64,000 nucleotides of DNA from JAMXLO01 sp963776505 (GCA_963776505.1 CAVZNH010000018.1:1-64000), one strand, 5' to 3'; shown: positions 1 through 8,363, counted from the stretch's first letter. Numbers and translations: made by a program. The notes: generated from the sequence alone by a model not told the origin.

Positions 1-184
1 CACGGTGCAAACGCTGGTCGAGCACATTCCAAAGGAGCGGCGGGCGGAAGTTGCTGCGACGCTGAAGCAACTGCTGGAGGAGCGGCTGAGGGCATCAGGA
101 ATTCCTGATGGGAAACATGAGGTCTGCTGTCCTGATGTCTTTGATCGTCGTCACGCCGCACACCTTGCAGCGATGACCTTGTGA
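1..184 (+). CDS. C-terminal fragment of small hypothetical protein, cut by window edge
   Basis: The reading frame is open from position 2 and stops with TGA at 182-184, giving about 60 residues. Residues such as VEHIPKERRAEVAATLKQLL align by eye with the C-terminal part of the small protein at 50046-50315 (AKHIPAERQAETTEQLGQLL), so this is a paralogue of it. The last 25 residues or so, after the shared block, are not similar and may be an altered tail where the host gene meets foreign DNA. The function is unknown; no catalytic motif is visible. The start lies outside the window. Confidence 0.55.
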   Translation, partial: TVQTLVEHIPKERRAEVAATLKQLLEERLRASGIPDGKHEVCCPDVFDRRHAAHLAAMTL

Positions 185-321
185 AATCCGAACAGGGATC
201 GATCCCGGCGCGTCGGCCTTTTTGTCAAGGATGTGCCGTTTCATCGCAACCGGCTTGTTCCTTCGCCAGGAGCCATAGGCGGGTCTTCTGGCTAGTCAGG
301 GCACAGCCTCATGCCATGTAA

Positions 322-423
322 TCAGGTCTTTTCTGAGCAGAGATATCGCGATCGCCGTTGCTGCGCACAGGGATAGCAGAACGTCTTGAGCCGATTAAAC
401 TTGGGATCGTCGTCCTCATCCAT
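322..423 (-). CDS. possible 33-residue cysteine-containing peptide
   Basis: A short frame begins with ATG at 423 and ends with TGA at 322-324. It starts with an acidic stretch (MDEDDDPKF) and has a CYPC pair followed by a basic segment and another Cys, which could bind a metal. It lies downstream of the primase-like gene on the same strand, so it could be the last gene of that operon. There is no clear ribosome-binding site. The rest of 185-461 shows nothing I can name. I do not recognise the peptide, and it may be chance. Confidence 0.25.
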   Translation of the reverse strand: MDEDDDPKFNRLKTFCYPCAQQRRSRYLCSEKT

Positions 424-461
424 CGGCTCATCTCTGAAATCGTGGACTTGTCGGTTCCATC

Positions 462-2066
462 TCAATGTCCTGTCAGACGCTTGACTTCAGCGGCACGCTC
501 ACCTGGGTCGTGCATGAGGGGTGTTTCTTGATACATGATGGTGCTCGCCTCGTAGTCCGAGCAACCGATTTCGGTGAGGCTCTTGTACAGCCCGTAGAGC
601 TTGGTACGGCCTTTGCCCTCCTCATAACCAGTGGTCCTGAAGTGTTTGACGGCTCCCCCGATCCTGGCGGCTTTGCGCTCGGGCGTGTCTTCTGCTCGCG
701 ATGCGATCTCCTCTGGCGGAACGATCTGGGGAACCTCTTCGATCATCTCGGCTGCCAACCATGCCTCTGGGGGTGCCTGATCGATCCACTGGTATGGATT
801 GAGCGGCTGTCGATCGGTGAGATGCTCGTTCAGGAACATCCCTGGGCGGTGACTGGGGCGATAGAACATGGAGGTGCCCTCGAATTTGCCGGTATCCAGA
901 CCGTGTGGGCGCTCCGAACCCTTATCGCCATAGCCGAGCTTGCTCAGCTTATGGGCGAGGGTCCAGCAGATCACCTCATTGATCTGCGGCGTGACGAAGT
1001 GGGTCGTCGGGATGCAGATGCGATATCGTGGGTTGTCTTTCGTATGGTTGAAGCTGGAGTAGATGAGCATCTGGAGATCGGGGAAGATGGCGGGGAACTC
1101 TTCCGGGGAGATCGCGCTATGCTCGATATCGAGCACAAGACCGCGCATGATCAAGGCATTCTCCTTGCCGCGGTTCTTGATCGGATCAAGCTCTGCGGCG
1201 AACAAAGTGGGTGAATACATCGGCACTTTCTCCTTCTTGCTGTACTCCCACCCCTGCCAACGACGCAATGTCGCAGCGAACATGGTGGTTGGCGTGAAAG
1301 CGTCGCATCCAGTGCCGATGTTATCGCCCTTGTGCCGCCAATGGCTGAGGGAGAAGCCGGCGATACCGTTCATCTCCGGCCAGAGAGTAGCCATCGCATC
1401 CAGGTCTGAGACTGCCATCGAATGGGTTCGGCTGGAGGCCCCCCCGATCGATGTGTCAGGATTCGTCAGAAGAATCCCATCTTGTAATGAAGAGTTTTTT
1501 CTCGTGCGGTACCTGAGATCAGCAATGCGATCTTGTGCAGCTTTAGCAGCTTTGCGCTCTACATCCGTGGCGTACTTGGGCGGTCGTCCACCAGCAGGAG
1601 GCTTTTGTGCCGGCACTGGATCATAGCCCAAGAGGAATCCGGTCTGGCAACCGGCATATTTGGCTTCGACGTCATCACTGGTATCCTTGTCGGGGCAGAT
1701 GAAGAGAAAGGGCTGCTCGACGTCGGGGTTACGGATCGAGCCGCGACCCATCGCTTGGATGGCGACCTGTGAGGCGATGGCGCGACGAATTTGGCGTTCG
1801 GTCATGCCGGTCATGTCTTGTAGAAACTTGACGTGCGATTTGTCGGGGCGCAGCGCCGACAGCATGACGAAGCAGTCATAGTGCTGGAATTGGTTGAAGC
1901 CTTGGGGCATGCCGGGCAGGCGGGTGCCGTCAATCTCGCCGTGTTGCATGTCATTATTGCCGAGCCATATCTTCGGGATGCCTCTGGTGCGCTCATTGAT
2001 CGCCAGCTTGTAGGTCTCCATCACGGTGCGCTGGTGACCCTCATGATCGATCAGCATCTTGCGCAA
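462..2066 (-). CDS. helicase C-terminal half fused to primase-polymerase-like domain
   Basis: The 534-residue product begins, as called, at a TTG at 2066. Its first 100 residues hold a helicase motif VI-like segment (QAMGRGSIRNP). A basic GGRPPKYATDVERKAA segment follows near residue 160. Around residues 310-420 there is a pattern typical of archaeo-eukaryotic primases in plasmids and phages: an acidic LVLDIEH strand, then YSSFNH, then NPRYRICIP and FYRPSHRP. The frame stays open for at least 25 codons upstream of the TTG, with protein-like sequence (RLTDRPWSKSL) that suits a helicase. I therefore think it is the continuation of the 2131-2952 frame, displaced by one base near 2135. The likely role is replication of the integrated element. 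The family assignment rests on motifs read by eye. Confidence 0.6.
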   Translation of the reverse strand: MRKMLIDHEGHQRTVMETYKLAINERTRGIPKIWLGNNDMQHGEIDGTRLPGMPQGFNQFQHYDCFVMLSALRPDKSHVKFLQDMTGMTERQIRRAIASQVAIQAMGRGSIRNPDVEQPFLFICPDKDTSDDVEAKYAGCQTGFLLGYDPVPAQKPPAGGRPPKYATDVERKAAKAAQDRIADLRYRTRKNSSLQDGILLTNPDTSIGGASSRTHSMAVSDLDAMATLWPEMNGIAGFSLSHWRHKGDNIGTGCDAFTPTTMFAATLRRWQGWEYSKKEKVPMYSPTLFAAELDPIKNRGKENALIMRGLVLDIEHSAISPEEFPAIFPDLQMLIYSSFNHTKDNPRYRICIPTTHFVTPQINEVICWTLAHKLSKLGYGDKGSERPHGLDTGKFEGTSMFYRPSHRPGMFLNEHLTDRQPLNPYQWIDQAPPEAWLAAEMIEEVPQIVPPEEIASRAEDTPERKAARIGGAVKHFRTTGYEEGKGRTKLYGLYKSLTEIGCSDYEASTIMYQETPLMHDPGERAAEVKRLTGH

Positions 2067-2130
2067 GCTTTTCGACCAGGGACGATCGGTCAGTCGGAGA
2101 ATTGTCAGGCGATTCCCATTGGAGTGGACG

Positions 2131-2952
2131 TCATGACGCCTGCCTTTGGAGGCGCAGGTACTGCTTCACCGTGGCGCTGATCTTGCGATTCTCACGAAAC
2201 TCGACACCGAGCTTCCGATAGTAGTGGTAGAAGATTGAATCCATCAGATCGGCGCCCATGATTGTCATACTGGCGAATCCCATAAACTTGCTCGGATGCA
2301 TCAGCGCGTGGATGGTGGGCTTGGTGATCTTGCCGGTGCGGAACTGTTCGATCTGTTTGGTCTCCCAGAACACCTGCCAGGGCGACGATGTCGTCAGCTT
2401 CTCGCATAAGTCCTGGAAAATCCTATTGACCCGATCGCCGCCGGGATTGACTGCGATGTGTTTAATCTCTTCGATGTCTTTTGCGTCCACAATCGAATAG
2501 CGATCGTTCTCCGCGAACGGACTCATGTGCAGCTTATCGAGCAATAGATGCCGATTGTCCGGCAGTGGTTCACTGAACGAATAGCTGATGCAGGGAACCT
2601 CATCGATGATACCGTGCCAGCGATCCGCGTGATACCAGTGCGACATCATGGCGAACGCGCGGTGCGTGATGAAGATTATCGAGCCAGCATCGCGTGGCGT
2701 TGCCTCGACATGACGGGCGATCTGCTCGACCACGCTCATCTCCTGACCTTGGCGCGAGTAGAACCGTTTGACGGGACGCTTGACGCCAGCGGAATCGAGC
2801 AGATCAAACAACTCGTTGGCCTTCTCATCAATTGCTTGGATCGAGGGCAGCGCGATGAAGAAGTTCGTGGTCGGATGGTTGATGGCATGCTTCATAGCCA
2901 GAGTGGTCTTGCCACTGCCGGTGACGCCGATGACGTAATATAATGGGTTCAA
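2131..2952 (-). CDS. SF2-type helicase, N-terminal half (frameshifted)
   Basis: This encodes 273 residues with a Walker A loop at residues 8-16 (GVTGSGKTT) and a Walker B-like GIIDEVP near residue 114, followed by a segment (MTIMGADLMDSIF) of the kind found in phage and plasmid DEAD-like helicases. The start is TTG at 2952, preceded by AGGAAG about 10 bases away. The frame stops at 2131-2133, and the expected continuation, including motif VI, is found one frame over in the gene at 462-2066. Repairing one base near 2135 would give one protein of about 830 residues with helicase first and primase second. The upstream side carries a large inverted repeat at 2965-3030. Confidence 0.6.
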   Translation of the reverse strand: MNPLYYVIGVTGSGKTTLAMKHAINHPTTNFFIALPSIQAIDEKANELFDLLDSAGVKRPVKRFYSRQGQEMSVVEQIARHVEATPRDAGSIIFITHRAFAMMSHWYHADRWHGIIDEVPCISYSFSEPLPDNRHLLLDKLHMSPFAENDRYSIVDAKDIEEIKHIAVNPGGDRVNRIFQDLCEKLTTSSPWQVFWETKQIEQFRTGKITKPTIHALMHPSKFMGFASMTIMGADLMDSIFYHYYRKLGVEFRENRKISATVKQYLRLQRQAS

Positions 2953-2964
2953 ATGTCAAACTTC

Positions 2965-3030
2965 CTAAAATCACTACCGCGGTCTTCGGATCGGAAGCCC
3001 AGGGGCGCGACCCCCTGGGTGTGATTTTAG
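2965..3030. repeat. nested inverted repeat upstream of helicase gene
   Basis: The outer arms CTAAAATCAC (2965-2974) and GTGATTTTAG (3021-3030) are a perfect 10-base inverted repeat. Inside lies a second stem, CCCAGGGG (2998-3005) with CCCCTGGG (3012-3019). The structure starts 13 bases upstream of the TTG start of the helicase gene, so it would sit in its 5' leader or be an operator or replication-linked site. A smaller stem, TGCCGG/CCGGCA (3052-3057 and 3066-3071), lies further upstream next to a T-rich stretch. The function is inferred from position only. Confidence 0.55.
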
Positions 3031-3204
3031 TTCCGACCGATTTGACAGCGGTGCCGGCAGCTACTCCGGCATCTTTATTTATATCACAGAGGCATTCGAG
3101 ATTGCAGTATTGAACTTCGGCGCGGCTCTCTTCACACCTCGTCGGTTCCGACTTCGTTTGCTCGCTCGCATTGGTCTGACCGTCTCCCCGCAGGTTGGCG
3201 TCTT

Positions 3205-3567
3205 CTAGCCCTTCGGAAAGAAGTATTGGCAGGCGCCAGCCATGTGACGGGTGCCAAAGGTGATCAGCCGCTGGAACTCGTCGATCGTCATGCCGGTCGG
3301 TCGGCGATGTCGCCAGTCCGTTGATCAATGCCGACCAGGAGCGCGTTCCGCATGAAAGGCAAACGGCACGCCCGCCGCCCAGAACCGATCCTGGGGGACA
3401 CCGCCGAGTTCGTCGCCGCCGATAATAAGTTGATCTTCAGTTTGGAACGTGGTGCCGTGTTCGATAGTCTGATACCCGATCGCCCGCTGGATCGCGTCCA
3501 GGTCATCGTCCAGCACAACGTTAAGCACGCGCCGCTCGGACGCGAGCAAGAGATAGGCTTGTTTCAT
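3205..3567 (-). pseudogene. DUF3846-like gene split over three frames
   Basis: From the ATG at 3567 the frame reads MKQAYLLLASERRVLNVVLD and on to FWAAGVPFAF near 3350. The natural continuation, RNALLVGIDQRTGDIADRP, is one frame over, and the next part, GMTIDEFQRLITFGTRHMAG, is in the third frame, ending at TAG 3205-3207. Joined together these give about 120 residues with the layout I associate with DUF3846-type phage and plasmid proteins (a short beta-rich domain ending in a GxALLVG.D-like strand). Two small indels are needed. It lies upstream of the helicase gene on the same strand. The product's role in this family is unknown. The family call is tentative; the triple-frame structure is seen directly. 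Confidence 0.5.
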
Positions 3568-3613
3568 GTGTAAATGGCTTTCGCTAAAATGGCGGCCGGC
3601 AAATCGCCACCGC

Positions 3614-3811
3614 TCAGTCTGTTGTACCAACCGTGTGTGCAACGGTGCAATATGAATTGGCTGGGCGACCGAGGTGCAGGTGTCGCCAGTATGTTCGAGC
3701 CTGCTCAATCAGATTAGGTGCTCCACCACGTCCCCGAAGAACTACCGCGTCAGCCTCTAACGGTGCCGAGGGCACGGCAACAGGGATCGGCGTGTCGGTG
3801 ATCGACTCCAT
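3614..3811 (-). CDS. possible small hypothetical protein
   Basis: A 65-residue frame starts at ATG 3811 (MESITDTPIPVAVPSAPLE) and lies upstream of the DUF3846-like relic on the same strand, so it fits the direction of the element's operon. It has no motif, no transmembrane segment and no recognised relatives. Coding is supported only by orientation and absence of a better alternative, so it may be chance. Confidence 0.25.
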   Translation of the reverse strand: MESITDTPIPVAVPSAPLEADAVVLRGRGGAPNLIEQARTYWRHLHLGRPANSYCTVAHTVGTTD

Positions 3812-4847
3812 AGAGCGCTTCGGCGTACCGCTTCGGTGAAAGACGGTAGCTGATGAGAAATCGGCATGAGCGACGGAAGCAGACGGCGGAGTTGCGTAGC
3901 GCAGTCAGCAATCGCCGCAAGAACGAGGGCCAGATGATCGTCGGTTCGCGTTCCGCCGTGCCAGACGACATCAAGGCGGACATCGCGCGCTCGCTGCCGC
4001 GATCGGTTGACGCATCGGCCACCTCGCGTTTGCGACCCAGGAAGTCCTCACTTCTGTGTCGGTGGTGTGCTCTACCGCGCCGGACCACCGCGATCCGCGA
4101 CACGGTGGGGTTTTGTGGGCCGGGGAAAATGCCGGCCAAGGTTCACCGGAAATCGGCCGGGCTTCGGATGATCCTTGGCACGGTGTCCAGCGGAAAATCC
4201 TTCGAGACGCTCAGGGATCAGATCGACGGTTTGGTCCGCCATGGTGAGAATCCTATCAGTATGAACTTGGCCGCCCGTGTGCAGAAGCTGGCTATGTTGC
4301 GGACGGCGGCAACGCCAAGATGGGAACTGCCGGTCTAGGTGGCACGGATGGACCCCGCCGGGACCGCTCACCCTGATCGAATAGCTAATTGACCCATGCG
4401 ATAAACCATGGTCTGGCAAAGCGCATGCCATGATTGTCGGCCTCGACTAAGCGACGCAAGCCGAGTTTTCCGGAATCCGGAGAAATCCCGACGTTGGCGA
4501 AGATGATCCGCGGTGCGCGCCGATCAGCAGGTGATCCGACGAGCGATGCAGCAGGCACTGCGCGCATGGTTCCGGCAGAGCGAGCGGCTCAACATCTCCC
4601 GGCGAGAATATAAGCTACATGGACCACGGTTCTGGCTTGGCGCGACGCATCGGCATCACTGAGAAGACATCAGCCTACCACCAACTGGTTCATCTGCACC
4701 GCTACCGCGCGCAGATCATCAGCCGGTGTGTTGACGACGCCGCTGCTGCTGGGCCAAGCGTCGGGCACATATACCGCTATCCCGGCTGGGAGAGCGCGCT
4801 AAGGCTGGTTTCACCCGACCGGAGGGCGCAGCGGCGGACGACATGGC

Positions 4848-4982
4848 CGCTACTGGCTCACCCCACCTGCTCTATATCGCAAGCTCAATGCCGAATTCCA
4901 ATCGCCCTACGTGGCCGCAAACACTCTGAAGACGGAGCGAGGCTGGACCAACCGACGGACAAGAGTGGCGATCTCAAGCTGA
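4848..4982 (+). pseudogene. remnant resembling phage DNA adenine methyltransferase
   Basis: The plus-strand frame contains RYWLTPPALYRKLNAEF. This resembles the YWLTPPELYxxLxxEF opening seen in phage-type N-6-adenine methyltransferases, where the TPP forms part of the catalytic-site strand. No initiation codon and no downstream SAM-binding motif are found in the same frame, and the frame ends after 44 codons. It is probably the leftover of a gene destroyed by deletion, perhaps linked to the IS insertion just downstream. The match is short, so the call is tentative. Confidence 0.35.
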
Positions 4983-5116
4983 CGGCAGAAAGAAACTGCT
5001 GGGCAGGCATTCGACAGTAGCTTGAAGCTCGCCGAGGTTCATGGCATCCATGTCGCCGATGGCGGGATGATCAGCAGCTAATGACCCTGTTGCGGAGACA
5101 AATAGCAAATTGGTGC

Positions 5117-6024
5117 AGGGCCTGTCCTTCAATTGATGCCAAATAAGCCCGGCGGTCGAGGTGGATGGCGGCGAGGAAGCTGCGCGCCGCTGTGTCGTAG
5201 CGGGTGGCCGATGGCACGAAACTGCTTGAGTTGGCGAAGAAGTTCTCGATGAGGTGACGCGCCCGTGGTAGATGTATCGGTCGTAGTCGCGAGGCAGTCG
5301 CCGGTTTGCCTTGAGCAGCATCACCCGCCGTTTTGCCGGCCGCGCAGCCAGCGGCGCAATGACCCGTCACGTCGGCATTCGAGCTGGCTCCCGTCGGCGA
5401 TCGGCGTGCTCGGCTTGCATCGAGGGCAGGAGGTGGCTAGGCGCAGTCATCGGATGATGCGCCTCTCCGCCGGTCAGGAAGAAGTTGACCGGGTTGCCGA
5501 AAGCGATTTCGAGCGAGGGCGTGGATTTTGGTGCTCAACGCCACCGCGCAGATCGGCCGATCGCCTGGTCCTGTCGCCAGTTTTTTTTGGCGCCGGCGCT
5601 GTGCTGATGGGCACGCACAACTGGCGCTGTCGATCATCGCATATTCATTGTCGGTGCTCGCCAGCGGAAAGACTGCATGTAAGGACCTTCTCCCATACAC
5701 CAGATTTCGCCCATCTGCTGAAGCGTTGATGCACCAGTTCTTCCAGTCACCGAAGCATCGTACGGCAGAGTTCGCGCCACGGCATGCCGGTGCGGTAGCG
5801 GATACACGCCTCGATGAACACCGGGTTGCTATACGCATGTCACTGCCCACATGTCCCTCCTATCCAGGCAGCAGGCCCCGGATACGCTCCCATTGATGGT
5901 CTGTGTCGCGTATGCCAGGGGGGGCTGACGTAGCCATCGGTCAGCTCCGCAATCGGTCGACCCCTTTATGCAAATCGAAGTTTTCGCCTGCGGTCGGCAT
6001 TCTCGCTAACCGAGGACAGGCCCT
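5117..6024 (-). mobile_element. relic of an IS5-family insertion sequence
   Basis: Perfect 12-base inverted repeats AGGGCCTGTCCT (5117-5128) and AGGACAGGCCCT (6013-6024) bound a 908-base segment. The segment encodes, on the minus strand, scattered pieces of an IS5-type transposase. The length fits the short members of the IS5 family. I cannot see a clean target-site duplication: left flank TTGGTGC, right flank AGTTGTC. The many frameshifts in the transposase show that the copy is old and cannot move on its own. Confidence 0.75.
5135..5935 (-). pseudogene. IS5-family transposase, multiply frameshifted
   Basis: Reading the minus strand and switching frame as needed gives, in order, TDHQWERIRGLLPG, then RYRTGMPWRELC, then HQRFSRWAKSGVWE, then MIDS with STKIHAL, then FFLTGGEAHH, then RLPRDYDRYIY and RHLIENFF, then ATRYDTAARSFLAAIHL. 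These are the characteristic landmarks of IS5-type DDE transposases from the N-terminal helix-turn-helix region to the C-terminal catalytic Glu helix. At least five frame changes and one in-frame stop (after LLPG) interrupt it. No complete catalytic protein can be made. Confidence 0.8.
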
Positions 6025-6254
6025 AGTTGTCCAAGATCAGTATAGCCTTGTCGATCCTTTCTAGGAATGCGCGCGTCTCCTCAACCTCGCTCAGCAGCAC
6101 GCCCACCAAACGGCTCGTCGCCATGCGTTCGGCGCGCAGCGGATCAGCGATGCGCCGTGCCATTGCGCGGCGTCAGGCGCCCTAACGCAGTGTTGGTTTC
6201 CGTGCGCGACTGGTGCATGGTTTGGATCAGCGCCAAAAGTTCGTTGTCCGCCAT
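6023..6254 (-). pseudogene. small coiled-coil-like gene, frameshifted and ending at the IS edge
   Basis: A strong ribosome-binding site (GAGGAGG, about 7 bases upstream) precedes ATG 6254. The frame reads MADNELLALIQTMHQSRTET and on for 36 codons. A one-frame shift near 6180 then restores a helical tail, SRLVGVLLSEVEETRAFLER and beyond, which ends at TAG 6023-6025, overlapping the right end of the IS. The original C-terminus may therefore have been cut off by the insertion. It follows the DNA methyltransferase gene on the same strand and was probably in the same operon. Function unknown. Confidence 0.4.
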
Positions 6255-6486
6255 CCTTACCTCCTCGATAGGAAGGCGACCCGAACGCCGCCCAGTTTCG
6301 ATGCTCCTAGTGAAAACGCATCCTCATGATACCCACGGCGTCCCTCCTTGTGGCAATAAGAATAAGCGGAAGATTTTCTGCTAATAGCGAACCCAAACTC
6401 ATGGCTCGAAGAAGAATGGCGAGCCACGAACTCGGTCTGTCGTAGCTCGCCTTAGGCTCGGATGCACAGTGTCAAAGACCAGCGGG

Positions 6487-7719
6487 TTAGTCGGCGGCAA
6501 GTGCGAGTTTGTTGAGCGATTGCTCCTCGCGCACGCGCTGCGCCAACATCGCCAGATATGTAGGCTCGCGGTCAACGGAAATCGACTTCATGCCCCATCG
6601 CAATGCGGCGATCGCGGCGGGGCCTGCACCGCTGAACAGTTCGAGCACGGTGCCACCCGCTATACCGGCTACATGCAAAAAGCGCTCACAAAGTTCGATC
6701 GGTTTTGGCGAGGGATGCCCGACACCCGGCCGCGTAGGAATGTCCCACACGTCCAGCATCTGTTTACCGCGTGCGCTGAAAGAATCCAGCGGATCGTGGA
6801 ACATCTTGCAGCGCCGGTAATTAAAGCGGTACCGCTTAGGGTCCTTGACGGCCCACAGGACTGTCTCGTTGGAGTGGCGCAGCCTAGTCCGGCAGACGAT
6901 GGGACGCGAGTTCCGTTTTATCCACGCGATCTGATTGTTGATCCATATACCTTTCATCTGGAGCAGCCGGCCGATGATGTTGATATTGGTGAAACAACCG
7001 TGGATGAACATCGAGCCTCGGTCATCGAGACACCGCACCGCCTCGTCGATCCACGCGTCGCAGAACTCTTCGTATTCCTGGATCGAGGCGAAGCTGTCCC
7101 AGTCGGCGCGGAACCGCGGCCTTTGGCCGTTCAATGCGATGTAATAGTCGGTCACCGATAATTCGGGCGGCGCACGCAGGTAGAATGGCACATCGATTAC
7201 CGCGACAGCGATCTCGCCATCTGAGATATGCTGCCGGGTCATGTCCTTCCCGTCGCCCAGGATCACCGTGGTTGTCGGGGTGAGGGCGACCCGTTCGCCC
7301 GGCTGGATCGCCAAGGGCGGGATGACTGCCTCGCACGGTTCTTGCGTTACCGGATTGAGGTCTTGCCGGCGTGACCTCAATCTGACCTCGTTCCGATCAT
7401 AGTCATCCATCAGATCGTATGCCACGAGCAGCGATGGCCGCTCATGGCGCGGGTATGGCACCTCATTGGCCCACTTCAGGCATTTCAGGAACTTGTCCCA
7501 GTCGCGGAACAGCCGTACATGGCTCTCCAACCAGGAGTAGGAGCGCGGCAGATTTTCCTTCACCCACGGCTTGATCTTGAAGCCGGCGTTGGCGATCTCT
7601 TCCTTCAGGTCAACAAAGTCACGGGCGACGTCGCGAAGGCGCTCATACAGTTGCAGTTCGGTCTCGTGCGCGAGGTGCAGTGAGGCCAGCACGCGATCTT
7701 TGGCTATGGTGAGCGACAT
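6487..7719 (-). CDS. DNA methyltransferase, beta-class adenine-N6 or cytosine-N4 type
   Basis: The 410-residue product has an N-terminal helical region (residues 1-120, rich in charged residues). The catalytic region comes next with motif IV first (VAVIDVPF, near residue 200), then a long middle part, and motif I near the C-terminus (LELFSGAGPAAIAALRWG, near residue 370). Motif IV before motif I is the beta-class order. Motif IV normally reads D/N/S-P-P-Y/F; here the first Pro is Val, which could reduce or change catalysis. The start ATG 7719 has GGGAGA upstream. It follows another methyltransferase fragment by 3 bases. No restriction endonuclease gene is adjacent, so it is more likely an orphan or protective phage-type enzyme. 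Confidence 0.75.
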   Translation of the reverse strand: MSLTIAKDRVLASLHLAHETELQLYERLRDVARDFVDLKEEIANAGFKIKPWVKENLPRSYSWLESHVRLFRDWDKFLKCLKWANEVPYPRHERPSLLVAYDLMDDYDRNEVRLRSRRQDLNPVTQEPCEAVIPPLAIQPGERVALTPTTTVILGDGKDMTRQHISDGEIAVAVIDVPFYLRAPPELSVTDYYIALNGQRPRFRADWDSFASIQEYEEFCDAWIDEAVRCLDDRGSMFIHGCFTNINIIGRLLQMKGIWINNQIAWIKRNSRPIVCRTRLRHSNETVLWAVKDPKRYRFNYRRCKMFHDPLDSFSARGKQMLDVWDIPTRPGVGHPSPKPIELCERFLHVAGIAGGTVLELFSGAGPAAIAALRWGMKSISVDREPTYLAMLAQRVREEQSLNKLALAAD

Positions 7720-7722
7720 GAC

Positions 7723-8007
7723 TCAGTCTCCCGCTCGCATGCACGCTGGCAGATTGTCGTTGCACGCACCTGTATTGTGATCAGCACGTTGTTGGGCCTC
7801 CGCCGCATAGATTGGGTTGCTATCGATGTAGAAGGACTTCAGGCCCAACTGCTTGGCGACCGCCGATACGGTGCCGGTTCCGCTGTAGCAATCCGATGCG
7901 GTCGGCTCGGGCTTCTTCCCGTGATCGGCGTGCAACTCCGCGAACTCTGAGGCCAGCGGCTGCTGCTCGCCCCCCCCCAACGCACCTTGCCAGTTTGCAC
8001 TGTCCAT
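7723..8007 (-). CDS. short methyltransferase-like fragment with SAM-binding motif
   Basis: The 94-residue product contains DCYSGTGTVSAVAKQLG followed by FYIDSNPIYAAEAQQRA. This is the motif I loop and following acidic strand of a beta-class DNA methyltransferase C-terminus (usual form DPFxGSGTT...IGID). No motif IV (DPPY) is present, so it cannot be a complete enzyme. A run of nine C at 7970-7978 lies near its 5' end and could hide a frame change joining it to a lost upstream part. It ends 3 bases before the start of the full-length methyltransferase. Confidence 0.5.
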   Translation of the reverse strand: MDSANWQGALGGGEQQPLASEFAELHADHGKKPEPTASDCYSGTGTVSAVAKQLGLKSFYIDSNPIYAAEAQQRADHNTGACNDNLPACMRAGD

Positions 8008-8021
8008 GCCGGCCTCTCATC

Positions 8022-8363
8022 TTACCGCGCGTTGTACGCGCAGGAGGGTTCCGCAATCAGTTCGGGATTTCCGCACCGGACGTAGCGCGCCATCGTGCGC
8101 GCGAACGGATTATCGAAAATCGGCGTGAGCAGTTGGATGGACCGCAGCGCGCCGGCATCGTGCTCGACCCTGACCAAACTGCCCGGCGCGAGATCGGCGT
8201 TCAACGTGGTCGGCTGGCCGGTGGGGCCGTATATGGTGGGATGTCTCGCGCTGACGAAATCACCGCCGTCTGCGGTGAACAACCGAAAGATGACCCGGCC
8301 GTATACTCGGAGTGGCCAACGGATATGGCAACTGGTGATGCGAACAGGTGGTGTTACAGGCAT
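8022..8363 (-). CDS. hypothetical phage-type protein
   Basis: About 113 residues from ATG 8363; a TTG at 8369 in the same frame is an alternative start. The second half (IYGPTGQPTTLNADLAPGS, then LVRVEHDAGALRSIQLL and NPFA) reads like a compact beta-rich domain, perhaps a single-stranded DNA-binding-like phage protein, but I cannot place it in a family. It lies upstream of the methyltransferase genes on the same strand. Between it and the integrase (8370-8538) no gene is visible. Confidence 0.4.
   Translation of the reverse strand: MPVTPPVRITSCHIRWPLRVYGRVIFRLFTADGGDFVSARHPTIYGPTGQPTTLNADLAPGSLVRVEHDAGALRSIQLLTPIFDNPFARTMARYVRCGNPELIAEPSCAYNAR

Larger units (their letters stand above)
3568..5116. 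other. about 1.5 kb without a confident gene
   Basis: Short frames exist on both strands (for example minus 4072-4242 starting MADQTVDLIPERLEGF, and plus 3853-4338), but they overlap each other and neither has a convincing ribosome-binding site or a recognisable motif. A plus-strand frame at 4512-4655 (VIRRAMQQALRAWFRQSERL) and a methyltransferase-like scrap at 4848-4982 suggest remains of phage or plasmid genes. The likely reading is eroded mobile-element DNA between the replication genes and the IS relic. Confidence 0.5.

Noticed and set aside
465..1214. 249-residue plus-strand frame
   Set aside because: Antisense to the primase-like gene, whose motifs are recognisable; the plus-strand product has none.
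3853..4338. Plus-strand frame of 161 residues
   Set aside because: Its upstream region lacks a ribosome-binding site and it competes with minus-strand frames of similar quality; neither could be supported.
6487..8007. Restriction-modification system
   Set aside because: No endonuclease-like gene accompanies the two methyltransferase frames.
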